NCBI GenBank assembly: GCA_031732875.1
Contig: JAVMKL010000299.1
Location: 1-11,218 of the forward strand
Source: JAVMKJ01 sp031732875
GTDB taxonomy: Bacteria > Pseudomonadota > Gammaproteobacteria > Competibacterales > Competibacteraceae
DNA length: 11,218 nucleotides
Reading direction: 5' to 3'
Below are positions 1-6,238 of this stretch, piece after piece. Position 1 is the first letter of the stretch, and every line of letters begins with the position of its first letter. The notes under the pieces were generated by a model. That model saw only the letters and a program-made list of their open reading frames with translations. It did not search any database and was not told the origin of the DNA. Both the position numbers and the translations under genes were made by a program.

Positions 1-1226
1 ACGGTGCCGATGGCCCGTTCGCGGAAGCCGCCCTCGCAGTAGCACAGGTAGTATTCCCACATGCGGATGAACGGGTCCGGGAAACCGAGCATCCGCACCC
101 GGTCGAGGTTGGCGAGGAACCGTTCCCGCCAGTGGCGCAGGGTGGTGGCGTAGTGGGCGCCGATATCTTCCAGGTGAAAGACGCGCAGGTCGGTGGCTCG
201 GGTCAGGGTTTCAGCGATCGCGGTCAGCGAGGGCAGAAAGCCGCCGGGGAAGATGTATCGCCGGATGAAATCCACTTCGTTCCGGTACCGCTGATACTTC
301 TGGTCGGCGATGGTGATGGCCTGGAGCAGCATCATCCCGCGCGGTTCGAGCAGTTGAGCGCAGACGCGGAAGTAGGTGTCCAGATGCCGCTCGCCGACCG
401 CCTCGATCATTTCGATGGAAACCAGCTTGTCGTAGCGTCCGCGCAGGTCGCGGTAGTCCTGGCACAGCACGGTCACCCGGTCTTCCAGACCCGCTTGGAG
501 CACCCGTTCGCGGGCCAGTTGATATTGCTCGCGCGAAATGGTGGTGGTGGTGACCCGGCACCCGTAATGACGCGCGGCGTGCAGGGCGAAACCGCCCCAG
601 CCGGTGCCGATTTCCAGCAGGTGATCGTCCGGGCCCAGTTCCAGCTTGCGGCAGATGCGGTCGTTCTTGGCGACGGAGGCTTCCCGCAGCCCGGTGTCCG
701 GGGTCGGGAAGATGGCCGACGAATACATCAGGGTTTCGTCGAGGAACAACCGGTAGAACTCGTTGCCGAGATCGTAATGGGCGGCGATGTTGGCGCGGCT
801 GCCCCGGCGGGTGTTGTCGCGCCCGAGGTTCAGCAGCCGGAACAACGGCATCATCAGCCGGGTCAGACCTTTTTCCAGCCCCAGCAGTCCGTCCTGGTTC
901 AGCACGAAGATGCGGACCAGGCTGGGCAGATCGTCGCAGGACCACTCCCCTTCCATGTAGCCCTCGCCGACGCCGATACTGCCGCGCAGCGCCAGCCGCC
1001 GGTAGGCGTTGGGATCGTGGATGGTGACGGTGGCGCGCAGCGGGCAATCGGCGCTGGTTCGGCCGAATTCGCGGGCGCCGTCGGCGTCCGCGACCGTGAC
1101 GCAGCCATGCGCCAGCTTTTCCAGCCGCCGGAACACCGCCCCACGCAGCCAGCGCTCGCTCGACCGCGGCTGCGTGGGGATCGCGGACAATTCCAGGTGG
1201 GACGACATCACCGATTCTGAGTGCAT
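1..1226 (-). CDS. SAM-dependent methyltransferase of the cyclopropane-fatty-acyl-phospholipid synthase family (3' end cut by window)
   Basis: Transfers a methyl(ene) group from SAM to the double bond of unsaturated acyl chains in membrane phospholipids; cytoplasmic, membrane-associated. The frame is open for 408 codons with no stop and leaves the window just after the family's usual C-terminal GGFRERAIGT, so only the last few residues are missing. Visible motifs are the acyl/lipid region YDLGNEFY (about 151-158), the SAM loop LLEIGTGWGG (203-212), QDYRDL (256-261), the catalytic-site glutamate E275 in SIEMIEAVG, and YIFPGG (324-329). The positions I align with bicarbonate ligands Cys139 and His266 of E. 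coli Cfa are Ser170 and Gln302 here, so the product may be a methylated or methylene chain rather than a cyclopropane (inference). ATG at 1226 lies 4 bases after the DUF1365 stop; ATG at 1208 (M7) is an alternative start. Last visible gene of the operon. Confidence 0.93.
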   Translation of the reverse strand, partial: MHSESVMSSHLELSAIPTQPRSSERWLRGAVFRRLEKLAHGCVTVADADGAREFGRTSADCPLRATVTIHDPNAYRRLALRGSIGVGEGYMEGEWSCDDLPSLVRIFVLNQDGLLGLEKGLTRLMMPLFRLLNLGRDNTRRGSRANIAAHYDLGNEFYRLFLDETLMYSSAIFPTPDTGLREASVAKNDRICRKLELGPDDHLLEIGTGWGGFALHAARHYGCRVTTTTISREQYQLARERVLQAGLEDRVTVLCQDYRDLRGRYDKLVSIEMIEAVGERHLDTYFRVCAQLLEPRGMMLLQAITIADQKYQRYRNEVDFIRRYIFPGGFLPSLTAIAETLTRATDLRVFHLEDIGAHYATTLRHWRERFLANLDRVRMLGFPDPFIRMWEYYLCYCEGGFRERAIGT

Positions 1227-1230
1227 GACC

Positions 1231-2049
1231 TTAACTCTCCATGGGTTTGCTGGATGCCGGAGGATGCGGAAAGATCGGAATCCGTTTCAGCAGCAGCCGG
1301 AGCGCTTCCCAGTGAATCGCGGCGATGACCCTGAGGGTCATGAATGGGAAACGGACCAGCACCCCGGCCATGCTCCGCCCGTCGAGCGGCCGACGGCGCA
1401 GGCTGAGGGTGGCGTCGAGCATGCGGAACTGGCTCTCGAACACGTCGAGGTGTACCGCCAGATGCGGCCCTGGCGGAGTGGAATGCCAGCGGTAGCGCAA
1501 GTCCATTGGCATGAACGGCGAGACGTGCATGGCCTTCTGGAACTCCGCGCGCTGGTTGCCACCGGTCTGGCCGGCCACGTCGAGCACGTAACCGATCTTC
1601 TCGCCCCAGGGGGTGTTGGTGACCTCGGCGACCAGCATGTCCAGCGCCGCGCCATCGGGCGCAAAGCAGTAGTAGATGCTGATCGGGTTCATGCAATAGC
1701 CGAAGTAGCGCAAGTGGGTCAACAGGCGGATCGGACCTTGCGGGCGGCGGCCAGTCTGCCGTTCCGCCAGATCGCGGACGCAGGTATCCAGCGGAATGGC
1801 GGGATCGCCGAAGTGATCCTGGCGACGGAACCAGGCCAGCGCCGGCCGACGGGCCGACCACAGCCAGCGGCCGGCGAACGCGCGGTCCAGCTCCGCCAGA
1901 TCGAGATAAACCATGAACAGCTTGTAGCGGAACTGGTGCGAGCGCGGGAGAAACCGCCGGTGCCGGACATGGCCCACATAGAGGCAACTCGGAGCCGAAG
2001 CATCCTCTGCCCCCTTATGAGGGAGGGTTGGGGAAGGGAGTGCGCTCAT
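1231..2049 (-). CDS. DUF1365 domain-containing protein
   Basis: 272 residues, function unknown. The family is regularly encoded beside CFA-synthase-like and FAD amine-oxidase-like genes, which points to membrane lipid modification. Family motifs are visible: LYVGHVRHRRFLPR near the N-terminus (23-36), RYFGYCMNPISIYYCF (114-129), EVTNTPWGEKIGYV (142-155), KAMHVSPFMPMDLRY (172-186) and a basic C-terminal HWEALRLLLKRIPIFPHP. I chose ATG 2049 because it overlaps the TGA of the upstream oxidoreductase gene by 4 bases (ATGA), a usual sign of translational coupling. An open frame continues upstream of it but only through the oxidoreductase gene. Residues 3-20 (ALPSPTLPHKG...) do not look like the family; they are translated from a REP-like repeat. 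No signal peptide is seen. Confidence 0.9.
   Translation of the reverse strand: MSALPSPTLPHKGAEDASAPSCLYVGHVRHRRFLPRSHQFRYKLFMVYLDLAELDRAFAGRWLWSARRPALAWFRRQDHFGDPAIPLDTCVRDLAERQTGRRPQGPIRLLTHLRYFGYCMNPISIYYCFAPDGAALDMLVAEVTNTPWGEKIGYVLDVAGQTGGNQRAEFQKAMHVSPFMPMDLRYRWHSTPPGPHLAVHLDVFESQFRMLDATLSLRRRPLDGRSMAGVLVRFPFMTLRVIAAIHWEALRLLLKRIPIFPHPPASSKPMES
2004..2040. repeat. REP-like palindromic repeat inside the 5' end of the DUF1365 gene
   Basis: The segment has CCCCCTTATGAGGGAGGG followed by TTGGGGAAGGG, the layout of dispersed intergenic palindromes that often translate to peptides like SPTLPHKG. It encodes about residues 4-15 of the DUF1365 protein, ahead of the first family motif. It shares GGGTTGGG with the repeat at 7677-7710. 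Copy number elsewhere in the genome cannot be seen from here. Confidence 0.5.
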
Positions 2050-3296
2050 GCCGCCGCCCGATGTTCGAGCAGGCCGCGCGCCACCGCCAGCCCGCTGCTC
2101 ACCCCATCCTCGTGGAAACCGTAGCTCCAGTAGGCGCCGCAATACCAGCTTCGGTTGGCGCCGCTGATCTCGTCCCGGCGAGCCTGGGCTCGAATGCCGG
2201 CTTCGGTGAACACAGGATGGTGGTAGGTGGTGCGATAGAGAACGCGTGCGGGATGGATGGCTTCGCTGCGGTTGAGCGTGACGCAAAACGTCTCCGGCGC
2301 ATCCAGGCCCTGTAGAATATTCATGTTGTAAGTGACCGCGACGCGGGTTTGCGGTTGCGCCGCCAAATGATAGTTCCAGGCCGCCCAGGCCAGCTTCCGG
2401 CGCGGCAGCAGTCGGGCATCGGTGTGCAGCACCACTTCGTTTTCCTGATAGGGAATCGCGCCGAGGATTTCACGTTCCCTCGGGGTGGGATCGGCCAGCA
2501 GCCGCAGGGCCTGATCGCTGTGGGTGGCGAACACCACCGCGTCGAAGCTCTCCGCCTGACCCCGTTCCGGCTTGATCCGCACGTGGGTCGGATGGCGGTA
2601 CACCTCCGCCACCGGGCAATTCGGGCGGATGCGGTCGCGGAACGGGGCGACCAGGGGTTCGACGTAGCCGTGCGAGCCGCCCTCGATCACCCGCCATTGC
2701 GGCCGGTTGCTGACGCTCAGCAACCCGTGGTTCTTGAAGAATTGCACGAAGAACCGTGCCGGCATTTCGCCCATGGCGTCCGGCTCGGCCGACCAGATCG
2801 CCGCCACCATCGGCATGACGTAGTGCTCGATGAATTCCCGGCTGTAGGCCCGTTCCCGCAGGTAGGCGTTCAGGGTAAGGTTGCTGTCGCCGCCCAGCAG
2901 TTCTGGCGCTTCGCGGTTGAAGCGCAGGATGTCGCGCAGCATCCGGTGGAACGAGGGACGGAACAGGTTGAAGCGCTGGGCAAACAGAGTATTCAGATCC
3001 TGGCCGTTGTATTCCAGTCCGGTGCGCTCGCAGCGGACGCTGAAACTCATCACCGTCGGTTGCGAGGCGACGCCCAATTGCTCCAGTAGGGCGATGAAGT
3101 TGGGATAGGTCCAGTCGTTGAAGACGATGAAGCCGGTATCCACCGCGTAATGGCGTCCGCCGACCTCCACGTCCACGGTGTGGGTATGGCCGCCGATGTA
3201 GTCGTTGGCCTCGAAAATCGTCAGGTCGTGTTCGCGATGCAGGTGCCAGGCGGCGGTCAGACCGCTGATGCCGGTACCGATGATGGCGATTTTCAT
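2046..3296 (-). CDS. FAD/NAD(P)-binding flavin amine oxidase family protein (candidate fatty-acyl desaturase/oxidase)
   Basis: 416 residues. The N-terminal dinucleotide-binding fold is clear: KIAIIGTGISGLTAAWHL (GxGxxG at 7-12) followed by acidic E29 at the end of beta-2, typical for FAD ribose binding. GGHTHTV (about 35-41) and DTGFIVFND (53-61) match the second FAD-contact region of amine-oxidase-like proteins, and a C-terminal GAYWSYGFHEDGVSSGLAVA (about 387-406) matches the family's FAD-closing segment. It is annotated in Proteobacteria as amine oxidase or cyclopropane fatty acid synthesis protein, but true amines are unlikely substrates. Next to a CFA-like enzyme, a desaturase or oxidase acting on methylated acyl chains (UfaD/TmsA-like) is a reasonable inference. 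ATG 3296 follows AAGGACGGGGC and lies 15 bases after the NTF2-like gene. Its stop overlaps the DUF1365 start. No membrane segment is evident. Confidence 0.92.
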   Translation of the reverse strand: MKIAIIGTGISGLTAAWHLHREHDLTIFEANDYIGGHTHTVDVEVGGRHYAVDTGFIVFNDWTYPNFIALLEQLGVASQPTVMSFSVRCERTGLEYNGQDLNTLFAQRFNLFRPSFHRMLRDILRFNREAPELLGGDSNLTLNAYLRERAYSREFIEHYVMPMVAAIWSAEPDAMGEMPARFFVQFFKNHGLLSVSNRPQWRVIEGGSHGYVEPLVAPFRDRIRPNCPVAEVYRHPTHVRIKPERGQAESFDAVVFATHSDQALRLLADPTPREREILGAIPYQENEVVLHTDARLLPRRKLAWAAWNYHLAAQPQTRVAVTYNMNILQGLDAPETFCVTLNRSEAIHPARVLYRTTYHHPVFTEAGIRAQARRDEISGANRSWYCGAYWSYGFHEDGVSSGLAVARGLLEHRAAA

Positions 3297-3311
3297 GCCC
3301 CGTCCTTCCCG

Positions 3312-3734
3312 CTACAGGCGGTTTTTGATGGCGCGGATGATCCCGCCCAGCACCGGCACTCGTTCGTAGATGAACTCGCCCATGTCGAAGTAGTCGCGGT
3401 GGTAATGGACCCGCCCGTCGTCCAAGAACTGGAGATGGCTGGCGCCGCGCAGTCCCAGCGTTTCGCCGGCGCGAAACCGGGCGTGCTGGAAGCGCATGAC
3501 CCATGCCAGCATCCCCTGCTGGCCCTGGATCACTTCGGCCTCGAAGTCGAAATGGCAGGAGACGACGCCGACGTAGAGCCGGCCGTAGTAGTTCCGCAGC
3601 GCCGGCAGGCCGTCGAGAGCGTGGACCGGGTCGCGGAACCTCACGTCCGAGGTGTAGATCTCCCCCAGCAGGGGCAGATTGTCTCGGTTCAACTGATTGA
3701 ACACCGTCTTGAAGCGATCCAGTGATCCCGACAT
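3312..3734 (-). CDS. NTF2-like / SnoaL-like family protein
   Basis: 140 residues, the usual size of one cone-shaped NTF2-like domain. The helical N-terminus (LDRFKTVFNQLNRDNLPLLGEIYTSDVRFRDP has the pattern helix, then Y-x-x-DVRFRDP) and the C-terminal strands with HYHRDYFDMGEFIYE are typical of the subgroup encoded first in FAD-oxidase/DUF1365/CFA operons. The biochemical role is unknown; such folds bind small hydrophobic ligands or act as isomerases or cyclases. The start is ATG 3734, preceded by GGAGG with a spacing of 8 bases. An in-frame TTG at 3782 would add 16 residues but would run through the promoter-proximal inverted repeat, so I rejected it. First gene of the minus-strand operon, 15 bases before the FAD gene. 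Confidence 0.88.
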   Translation of the reverse strand: MSGSLDRFKTVFNQLNRDNLPLLGEIYTSDVRFRDPVHALDGLPALRNYYGRLYVGVVSCHFDFEAEVIQGQQGMLAWVMRFQHARFRAGETLGLRGASHLQFLDDGRVHYHRDYFDMGEFIYERVPVLGGIIRAIKNRL

Positions 3735-3761
3735 CGGACTGTCCTCCGGCAAGCAGGCAGC

Positions 3762-3782
3762 TTGTCCAACAAAATTGGACAA
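3762..3782. promoter_or_regulatory. Perfect inverted repeat, candidate repressor operator
   Basis: TTGTCCAA (3762-3769) and TTGGACAA (3775-3782) are exact reverse complements separated by 5 bases. The element starts 2 bases downstream of the predicted -10 and covers the likely start site, the usual place for a dimeric repressor. The regulator is not encoded in the window. MerR-type (LitR/CarH, cobalamin photoreceptor) or TetR-type proteins are plausible because they often control such operons, but the motif alone does not identify one. Confidence 0.55.
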
Positions 3783-3784
3783 TA

Positions 3785-3813
3785 TTTATACGTAATTGTT
3801 AATAATTATGCAA
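3785..3813 (-). promoter_or_regulatory. Candidate sigma70-type promoter of the NTF2-FAD-DUF1365-CFA operon
   Basis: On the minus strand TTGCAT (3813-3808) and TATAAA (3790-3785) are separated by exactly 17 bases of AT-rich DNA. The -10 matches the consensus at 5 of 6 positions and the -35 at 4 of 6. Transcription would start about 3775-3779, inside the inverted repeat, leaving a leader of roughly 40 bases before ATG 3734. Confidence 0.6.
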
Positions 3814-3841
3814 GCCCTATTCAAACACGGAGGAGAACACC

Positions 3842-3979
3842 ATGTCGATGATTGCATGGGTGATGGACGCCAACCGGGGGTGGGGTCAGGCGGTGGCCTG
3901 GAAGTTGCCGCGGGATCGGCAACGGCACTGGTCGCGCCGGGGCGACGAAGCGGTCGCGTGGAGGGGATCCAGCCAGTGA
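3842..3979 (+). CDS. Small Trp-rich ORF, possible remnant of a short-chain dehydrogenase N-terminus
   Basis: 45 codons beginning with ATG 3842, 6 bases after a strong GGAGGAG (3829-3835), so translation initiation is credible. Its start reads MSMIAWVMDANRGWGQAVAW, which resembles the SDR nucleotide-binding start (I-A-L-V-T-G-A-N-R-G-I-G-x-A-V-A), but the first Thr-Gly of the TGxxxGxG motif is replaced by Met-Asp. After KLP the sequence no longer looks like an SDR and the frame ends at TGA 3977-3979, which overlaps the GTG start of the acyltransferase. It could be a decayed SDR fragment, a coupling leader peptide for the acyltransferase, or both. It contains five tryptophans in 45 residues. 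Function is not known. Confidence 0.35.
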   Translation: MSMIAWVMDANRGWGQAVAWKLPRDRQRHWSRRGDEAVAWRGSSQ

Positions 3980-5037
3980 CCCCAACGAAATTTGAGAGTA
4001 TCCAGGTACTGCGCGGTGTTGCCGCATTGCTCGTGGTCGCCGCCCATCTGCAAGTCATCGAACAGAAATACAGTCACGGTGGAGTGATTCTTCCCGCCTG
4101 GCTGGAATATGGAAAGGTCAGCGTCGATCTGTTTTTCGTGATCAGCGGCTTCGTGATCGCCACCGTCACGCGCGGGCAATTTAAATCCAGGCGGGCCGCC
4201 GGACACTTTCTATTCCAGCGAATGAGCCGTATCTATCCTCCGTATTGGCTTTACAGCGCCATAGTCCTGCTGCTCTGGTTGTTCAGGCCCGACGTGGTGA
4301 ATGCATCACAAGGCCATCGGATCAATATCGTGGCTTCCTTTCTGCTTCTTCCCCAAGATCTAGTGCCATTGTTAATGGTGGGGTGGACACTGATTCACGA
4401 GATGTATTTTTATGTCGCCATGGCCCTATTGATGCTCGTTGTTCGAGAACGCGCGTTTCCGGTCGCGCTTGCCCTGTGGGCGCTGGTCGTGATCGTCGGA
4501 CAGATTTATTGCGTGATCGACACCGGAGAAAATATTAGTCCATGGATACGGTTGATATTCCATCCTCTGACCTTGGAGTTCGTGGGAGGCGCTGGAATAG
4601 CCTTGCTCCTGAATGGCAACATTCGTGGCAATGGGCGGGTCATCATGGGTGTGGGAATTATTGGATTTATATTTGCCGCGATTTGGCTTTATGCTGGCGA
4701 TACCGCGCTCGATACCGACGGCTGGTGGCGCTTGTTGTTCTTCGGACTTCCGTCATTGCTCGTGGTCCATGGCGCCGCGAGCGCGGAAATAGCGGGCAAG
4801 GCGCGCTTTCCAACGATAATGCGAAAGATTGGCGATGCCTCGTATTCGATTTACCTGACCCACATTCTCGTGCTGTCGGCCATCGGTCGCGCGTGGGCGC
4901 AAATAGCCGTTCCCGAAGCCATCAACCATGCGATCGTGCTCGCAACCATGGTATTGGCTACCCTCATCGTTGGATTACTGAGCTATCGTTGGGTGGAAGT
5001 ACCCATTTTGAATGCCATTCGAACCTGGAAGACTTGA
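3976..5037 (+). CDS. Membrane acyltransferase, acyltransferase_3 (OafA/NodX-like) family
   Basis: 353 residues, typical length for a single acyltransferase_3 domain. An integral inner-membrane enzyme with about ten hydrophobic segments that moves acyl groups (often acetyl) onto sugars of O-antigen, exopolysaccharide or similar glycans. The RX10H motif is present: R13 and H24 in LRGVAALLVVAAH. Further family motifs are VDLFFVISGFV (50-60), RMSRIYPPYWL (82-92), GWTLIHEMYFY with E142, and GDASYSIYLTH near the C-terminus. I chose GTG 3976 because it sits 9 bases after GGAGGGG (3960-3966), overlaps the previous small ORF by 4 bases and gives the family's usual N-terminus; the open frame extends to 3796 but without family-like sequence. 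No SGNH domain follows. The gene is less GC-rich than its neighbours, suggesting transfer. The acceptor substrate is unknown. Confidence 0.9.
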   Translation: MTPTKFESIQVLRGVAALLVVAAHLQVIEQKYSHGGVILPAWLEYGKVSVDLFFVISGFVIATVTRGQFKSRRAAGHFLFQRMSRIYPPYWLYSAIVLLLWLFRPDVVNASQGHRINIVASFLLLPQDLVPLLMVGWTLIHEMYFYVAMALLMLVVRERAFPVALALWALVVIVGQIYCVIDTGENISPWIRLIFHPLTLEFVGGAGIALLLNGNIRGNGRVIMGVGIIGFIFAAIWLYAGDTALDTDGWWRLLFFGLPSLLVVHGAASAEIAGKARFPTIMRKIGDASYSIYLTHILVLSAIGRAWAQIAVPEAINHAIVLATMVLATLIVGLLSYRWVEVPILNAIRTWKT

Positions 5038-5088
5038 TAAGCGCGCGTCCATCAGAGCACGTTCGGATCGATTGGTTGCGGCTGCGAT

Positions 5089-5114
5089 TGTCGCGAAATG
5101 ACAAGATCGCGACA
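5089..5114 (+). terminator. Possible terminator or regulatory hairpin after the acyltransferase gene
   Basis: TGTCGCGA (5089-5096) and TCGCGACA (5107-5114) form a perfect 8-bp stem with a 10-base loop, 51 bases after the acyltransferase stop. The nearest T run (5146-5151) is 31 bases further on, so it is not a classical Rho-independent terminator. The spacing would also suit an operator. Confidence 0.3.
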
Positions 5115-5221
5115 CGCGTTTGTTGTAATAATTATAAATTAATAATTTTTTACGGCGCATGATAGGGTGGTCTTCGCCCATGATGTATCTTTCCTGGACA
5201 CGAGGAAGTGGGTAAATCCCG

Positions 5222-5257
5222 CTCGCGGCGCCCGGCGTTTCCGGGTTGCCGCTCGAG
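5222..5257 (+). other. Imperfect GC-rich hairpin upstream of the DUF3313 gene
   Basis: CTCG-CGGC-CCCGG on the left pairs with CCGGG-GCCG-CGAG on the right around the loop CGTTT, with two small bulges. It lies 47 bases before the DUF3313 start and has no T run, so it is more likely a leader-RNA structure or a repeat than a terminator. Confidence 0.3.
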
Positions 5258-5304
5258 TTGCCCTTCCTCTCCCTCCCCTTTCCCATTAACGGAGTTCAAA
5301 AGTT

Positions 5305-6054
5305 ATGCGCAGTTTTTCGCTTCCTGTCCTGGGATCGTTCGTCTTCTTGATCGCGGCCTGCGCGACCGGTCCCACCAGCGAGCAGGCGCCCACGCCCGCC
5401 GCGTATGCCGCGTTTCTGACCTATCCCGACCGGCTCCAGCCGGTACCCGGTGACAGCGGCGCGTACCGGTGGGTCGATGCCAACACCAATCTCTCCAAGT
5501 ACGACAAGATCCTGCTCGAACGCATTCAGGTCCAGCTCGCCAGCGACGCCGAGTACAAGGCGATCGATCCGACCGACCTTAAGGCGCTAACCGATTACTT
5601 TCAGCAGGCGATCGTGAAGGCGCTCGGCAATGCTTATCCGGTGGTCACCCAGCCCGGGCCGGGCGTGTTGCGGGTGAAGATCACCATCGTCGATCTGGTA
5701 CCCACCAAGCCGGAGATGAGCGTGGTCGCGCTGGTGGTGCCCTACGCCACGGTCGCCGACGTGGCCTCGGGCGCGGCGGCCGGTGGACCGGTGGGGTCCG
5801 CGCCCTATCTGGGCCGCACCGGCATCGCCGCGCAGTTCATCGACAGCCAGACCAGCCGGGTAATCGCCGAATACGCCGATACCCAGGTCGGCCGGAAATA
5901 CGTGGTGGATACCTCGAAAGGCGTCGGCAACGCCATCACCACTGGGTTTTCGGATTACGCCAAGGCCTATTCGACTTGGGCCTACGCCCAGCAGGCCTTC
6001 GATGGTTGGGCGCAACTGCTCCGGGCGCGGCTGGATCAAGCTCACGGTCGATAG
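5305..6054 (+). CDS. DUF3313 domain-containing lipoprotein
   Basis: 249 residues, function unknown. The N-terminus is a lipoprotein signal: Arg at 2, a hydrophobic stretch and the lipobox IAAC with lipidated Cys19. Residue 20 is Ala, so export to the outer membrane (no Asp at +2) is expected. The mature part matches the DUF3313 pattern: FLTYPDRLQPVPG (about 37-49), YDKILLERIQV, a DYFQQAIVKALG helix, a beta stretch RVKITIVDLVPTKP, then a Gly/Ala-rich segment and GIAAQFIDSQTSRVIAEYAD. ATG 5305 follows CGGAG with a 10-base spacing, somewhat long. First gene of the plus-strand run of exported proteins; 184 bases separate it from the next gene. Confidence 0.88.
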   Translation: MRSFSLPVLGSFVFLIAACATGPTSEQAPTPAAYAAFLTYPDRLQPVPGDSGAYRWVDANTNLSKYDKILLERIQVQLASDAEYKAIDPTDLKALTDYFQQAIVKALGNAYPVVTQPGPGVLRVKITIVDLVPTKPEMSVVALVVPYATVADVASGAAAGGPVGSAPYLGRTGIAAQFIDSQTSRVIAEYADTQVGRKYVVDTSKGVGNAITTGFSDYAKAYSTWAYAQQAFDGWAQLLRARLDQAHGR

Positions 6055-6238
6055 CGCTGAATGCAAGGAGCGACGGTTGTGATGGTCGAAATCGCGATTC
6101 CCCGCGTAACGTCATCGTAACCGGCCGAACGGAAACTAAACTTAGCGATTCAAATGATGCCGCGAACGGGCAAAACGTAGCGGAATCGGGAAAATCCATC
6201 CGCGATTCAGCACCACCTCAAACCTCAGGAGAACCATC
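6055..6238. promoter_or_regulatory. Intergenic region upstream of the DUF2092 gene with a short palindrome
   Basis: 184 bases. AATCGCGATT (6090-6099) is a perfect 10-base palindrome, and GCGATTC occurs three times (6094-6100, 6145-6151, 6202-6208). I see no convincing -35/-10 pair and no terminator. Control of the downstream genes from here is possible but unproven. Confidence 0.3.

Larger units (their letters stand above)
5038..5304. other. Intergenic region with AT-rich tract, between acyltransferase and DUF3313 genes
   Basis: 267 bases with no supported gene. It holds an inverted repeat (5089-5114), an AT-only tract of about 30 bases (about 5121-5151) ending in six T, and an imperfect GC hairpin (5222-5257). 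GCGACA (5109-5114) and TATAAA (5133-5138), 18 bases apart, are a weak promoter candidate for the genes to the right; the evidence is thin. Confidence 0.5.

Noticed and set aside
132..1220. Long plus-strand open frame opposite the CFA-like gene
   Set aside because: It is the codon-aligned antisense of a clear methyltransferase gene; GC-rich codons leave few antisense stops. The protein shows no recognisable domain.
3735..3782. TTG-started N-terminal extension of the NTF2-like protein
   Set aside because: It would translate through the inverted repeat next to the promoter, while ATG 3734 has a good GGAGG site.
3796..3975. 60-residue N-terminal extension of the acyltransferase
   Set aside because: No family similarity before the GTG at 3976, which has its own GGAGGGG and gives the standard family N-terminus.
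3800..5135. Direct repeat TAATAATTAT at 3800-3809 and 5126-5135 around the acyltransferase segment, as insertion footprints
   Set aside because: Low-complexity AT-only sequence, expected by chance in AT-rich gaps; no transposase or terminal inverted repeats.
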